A stretch of 47,526 bases of DNA from an uncultured Bacteroidales bacterium (GTDB lineage: Bacteria; Bacteroidota; Bacteroidia; Bacteroidales; Paludibacteraceae): assembly GCA_900317345.1 (NCBI GenBank), contig ONGK01000014.1, forward strand, positions 1 to 47,526, in the 5' to 3' direction. Shown here piece after piece: positions 47,366 through 47,526 of the stretch (positions within the stretch are counted from its first letter, which is position 1; the number at the start of each line of letters is the position of its first letter). A program made the position numbers and the translations under genes. Under the pieces are notes generated by a model. The model did no database searches. It was not told the DNA's origin and saw nothing but the letters and a program-made list of their open reading frames with translations.

Positions 47366-47526
47366 TTCTATTTTCTACTAACTCCCTTGCCAACTCCTTC
47401 GCCCGACTCAGTATCTTTATCAGATGCTGCTCCGCCGCTACGGAAGTCTTATGCAGATATACCTGCCAGTACATCAACCGGCGAGCTACCAGGAATTTCT
47501 CTACAGAGTATATACCTTTCACCTGC

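Larger units (their letters stand above)
46828..47526 (-). pseudogene. HD-domain phosphohydrolase, C-terminal part, frame broken by a 26-bp duplication (runs off the right edge)
   Basis: The visible part resembles the second half of the HD-superfamily protein that sits before lpxD in Bacteroidota: GIYSVEKFLVARRLMYWQVYLHKT near the window edge and LDDTDVLSAIKAW. The HD motif itself is outside the window. At 47059-47110 a 26-base block is repeated head to tail; 26 is not a multiple of three, so the frame shifts at TEAQKEAL. Removing one copy joins the two frames and continues to KPTKRYLFRYRLNS and TAA at 46828. The segment RKTASLKDK is encoded by another palindromic element (47349-47365). Function in the family is unclear; nucleotide hydrolysis is likely. 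Confidence 0.82.

Overview
The window looks like a piece of a Bacteroidales (phylum Bacteroidota) chromosome. The evidence is nine or more promoters of the Bacteroidota type (TTG, about 20 bases, then TAnnTTTG), a short primary sigma factor, the gliding/secretion lipoprotein GldD, a Porin_10-type porin, a DUF6242-like lipoprotein, secreted proteins with C-terminal sorting-type tails, and the Bacteroidota glycogen set (debranching enzyme, GT4 synthase, GH57). Genus cannot be read from the sequence. Some features point to an uncultured, fast-evolving lineage: LpxC without its usual FabZ partner, RNase R without cold-shock domains, and many short repeats inside genes.

Layout. 1-780 (minus): tRNA-Thr, tRNA-Tyr, tRNA-Gly, tRNA-Thr, then the first codons of tuf, behind one promoter. 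1367-4240 (plus): ddl, a polyprenyl diphosphate synthase and a conserved protein of unknown function. 4215-4817 (minus): 5-formyl-THF cyclo-ligase. 4900-9496 (plus): a beta-propeller-like lipoprotein, pgk, a DUF3127 protein, a membrane metallophosphoesterase and recO. 9500-14485 (minus): gldD, tadA, pgpH, dus and a BASS-type transporter. 14580-17134 (minus): panD, tgt and an LptF/G permease. 17199-21921 (minus): three secreted or membrane proteins, including one of 1265 residues. 22101-24662 (minus): glgP. 24782-27159 (plus): a compact RNase R, an outer-membrane protein and a 59-residue ribbon-helix-helix protein. 27241-28360 (minus): rpoD-type sigma factor and tRNA-Arg. 28552-39128 (minus): manC, glycogen debranching enzyme, glycogen synthase, GH57, porin, a Clp ATPase and thioredoxin. 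39445-39738 (minus): a tiny secreted protein. 40073-41083 (plus): aroB with an in-frame amber codon. 41092-47526 (minus): an HD-domain protein, lpxD, lpxC, lpxA, glnS and an HsdR_N-PhoH fusion.

How the genes work together. Lipid A synthesis (lpxD, lpxC, lpxA) and LPS export (LptF/G family) build the outer membrane. Ddl and the prenyl synthase serve peptidoglycan and isoprenoid supply. GlgP, GDE, the GT4 synthase and GH57 handle storage glycogen. tRNAs and tRNA-modification or charging enzymes (tadA, tgt, dus, glnS) support translation.

Most striking signals. (1) A family of short elements, with conserved flanks resembling AGACCG and TCAAAG around a variable core that is often palindromic. 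They lie between genes and also in frame inside manC, lpxD and the HD-domain gene, much as Rickettsia palindromic elements do. (2) A 7-bp tandem repeat inside ddl. (3) An in-frame fusion of a PD-(D/E)XK-like HsdR_N domain to PhoH. (4) Three interrupted genes within 40-47.5 kb: aroB by an amber codon, glnS by a 1-nt frameshift, and the HD-domain gene by a 26-bp tandem duplication. (5) 11-bp-period tandem repeats upstream of three genes.
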